Shown here in pieces: positions 6,586 to 7,072 of a stretch of DNA of 7,072 nucleotides (position 1 is its first letter; every line of letters begins with the position of its first letter). The notes below the pieces were generated by a model, which saw only the letters and a program-made list of their open reading frames with translations, was not told the DNA's origin and ran no database searches. The position numbers and the translations under genes are program-made. This DNA is from an uncultured Collinsella sp. (GTDB taxonomy: Bacteria; Actinomycetota; Coriobacteriia; Coriobacteriales; Coriobacteriaceae): positions 1-7,072 of the forward strand of contig URAQ01000084.1 of NCBI GenBank assembly GCA_900545875.1. The letters are read 5' to 3'.

Positions 6586-6623
6586 CAAAGAATCAGCCCC
6601 GCGATCGGTGTTGATCGCGGGGC
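6586..6623 (-). terminator. Terminator of the fmdB-like gene (possibly bidirectional)
   Basis: GCCCCGCGATC (6596-6606) and GATCGCGGGGC (6613-6623) form a perfect 11-bp GC-rich stem with a 6-nt loop. Read on the minus strand it lies 10 nt after the stop of the zinc-ribbon gene and is followed by TGATTCTTTG. On the plus strand the tail is CGCGTTGTTCC, weaker, but the hairpin could also help to end rsmB transcription. Confidence 0.65.
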
Positions 6624-6633
6624 CGCGTTGTTC

Positions 6634-6870
6634 CTAGTGGCTATGCGGGCAGTTGGCGCAGCAGCCGCTGGTGGCGCTGGTGCTGGAGCCACCGCTGCGC
6701 TGGTCGGTGTTGTAGAAGCCGCTGCCCTCAAACTTGATGCCACTGGCCGAGAACGTCTTGGCGGCCGGAGCGCCGCAGCTCGGGCACACGACCTCGGGGG
6801 TCTCGGACATGGGATGCTCAACCTCAAACACGTTGCCGCAGCTCGAGCACTTGTAATCGTAGCGCGCCAT
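6634..6870 (-). CDS. FmdB-family zinc-ribbon protein
   Basis: A 78-residue protein starting MARYDYKCSSCGNVFEVEHPM, the hallmark N-terminus of the FmdB putative regulatory zinc-ribbon family. One ribbon is formed by CxxC pairs C8/C11 and C29/C32, and the middle (KTFSASGIKFEGSGFYNTD) is the family's conserved tail. The C-terminus is Gly/Ser/Thr-rich and ends in CCANCPHSH, three cysteines and two histidines that could bind another metal. The first member was described near formamidase/amidase genes, but the general function is unknown and nothing in this context assigns a role. A good ribosome binding site, AAGGAAG (complement of 6875-6881), precedes the ATG. It is convergent with rsmB. It lies 88 nt after malQ, with a terminator hairpin in between. 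Confidence 0.85.
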   Translation of the reverse strand: MARYDYKCSSCGNVFEVEHPMSETPEVVCPSCGAPAAKTFSASGIKFEGSGFYNTDQRSGGSSTSATSGCCANCPHSH

Positions 6871-6886
6871 AATACTTCCTTTTCAG

Positions 6887-6914
6887 CACAAAGCGGGCAG
6901 ATCGCTCTGCCCGC
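6887..6914 (-). terminator. Hairpin terminator between malQ and the fmdB-like gene
   Basis: GCGGGCAGA (6893-6901) and TCTGCCCGC (6906-6914) form a perfect 9-bp stem with the tetraloop TCGC. On the minus strand it is followed by TTTGTG. It sits between the upstream stop at 6959 and the next ribosome binding site. The T-tract is short, so it may be leaky and permit some read-through into the zinc-ribbon gene. Confidence 0.55.
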
Positions 6915-6958
6915 ATAAATTCAAACAGCTGTAACTGTACCCTATATCGGGGGTTTTA

Positions 6959-7072
6959 TCACGCTTCGCCCCAGAATCTATGGGTGTTGCGCAGGAGCTG
7001 TGCAGTTTTCTCTTCAGCAGCCTCAACGTCAGCCTCATCGGCCTGCCAAGTCCAGTTGCCCGTGGCGACACC
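6959..7072 (-). CDS. malQ: Probable 4-alpha-glucanotransferase, C-terminal end (partial)
   Basis: Only the last 37 codons and the TGA stop are in the window; the gene continues past the right edge on the minus strand. The visible protein starts GVATGNWTWQADEADVE and ends LLRNTHRFWGEA. The GNWTW segment resembles the C-terminal NTPG...GNWxWR region of GH77 amylomaltases (MalQ), which transfer alpha-1,4-glucan chains in maltodextrin use. The preceding catalytic residues cannot be seen, so this is recognition from a short tail only. A sugar-metabolism enzyme here would be unrelated to the translation genes on the other strand. Confidence 0.5.
   Translation of the reverse strand, partial: GVATGNWTWQADEADVEAAEEKTAQLLRNTHRFWGEA

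Noticed and set aside
6883..7071. A 62-codon minus-strand open frame at the right edge
   Set aside because: It overlaps the malQ-like tail in another frame and runs through the hairpin at 6893-6914; the malQ frame has the recognisable GNWTW segment.

Overview
The window looks like a chromosomal housekeeping locus from a high-GC Gram-positive bacterium. The gene order, the C/G-ending codons and strong AGGAGG-type ribosome binding sites fit an actinobacterium, and the style suggests Coriobacteriia (Collinsella-like). That taxonomic placement is an inference from sequence feel, not from any search. There are no tRNA, rRNA, CRISPR, phage or transposase genes.

Layout: (1) 1-818, the C-terminal half of glutamyl-tRNA synthetase (gltX), cut by the left edge and closed by an intrinsic terminator at 842-876. 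(2) 908-3361, primosomal helicase priA, followed 18 nt later by peptide deformylase def (3380-3916), probably one transcript ending at the terminator at 4008-4047. (3) A T-rich leader, then fmt (4155-5075) and rsmB (5072-6472), which overlap by ATGA and are translationally coupled. (4) 6473-6633, a convergent intergenic gap packed with three hairpins, including a 67-bp imperfect inverted repeat. (5) On the minus strand, a small FmdB-type zinc-ribbon protein (6634-6870), and upstream of it the last 37 codons of a probable 4-alpha-glucanotransferase (malQ, 6959-7072), with a hairpin terminator between the two.

The genes serve information processing: charging tRNA-Glu, restarting replication forks, formylating the initiator Met-tRNA (Fmt), removing the formyl group from new proteins (Def) and m5C methylation of 16S rRNA (RsmB). 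The priA-def-fmt-rsmB order is a common bacterial cluster. Here it is split between def and fmt by a 238-nt gap with a terminator.

The most interesting points are a textbook beta-sliding-clamp-binding pentapeptide (QLSLF) at the extreme N-terminus of PriA on a Pro/Ala-rich tether; an abrupt switch from C-ending to T-ending codons at the def/fmt boundary, with G- and A-ending codons unchanged, that relaxes along fmt-rsmB; and the 67-bp inverted repeat just after rsmB. I found no clear new multi-gene system.
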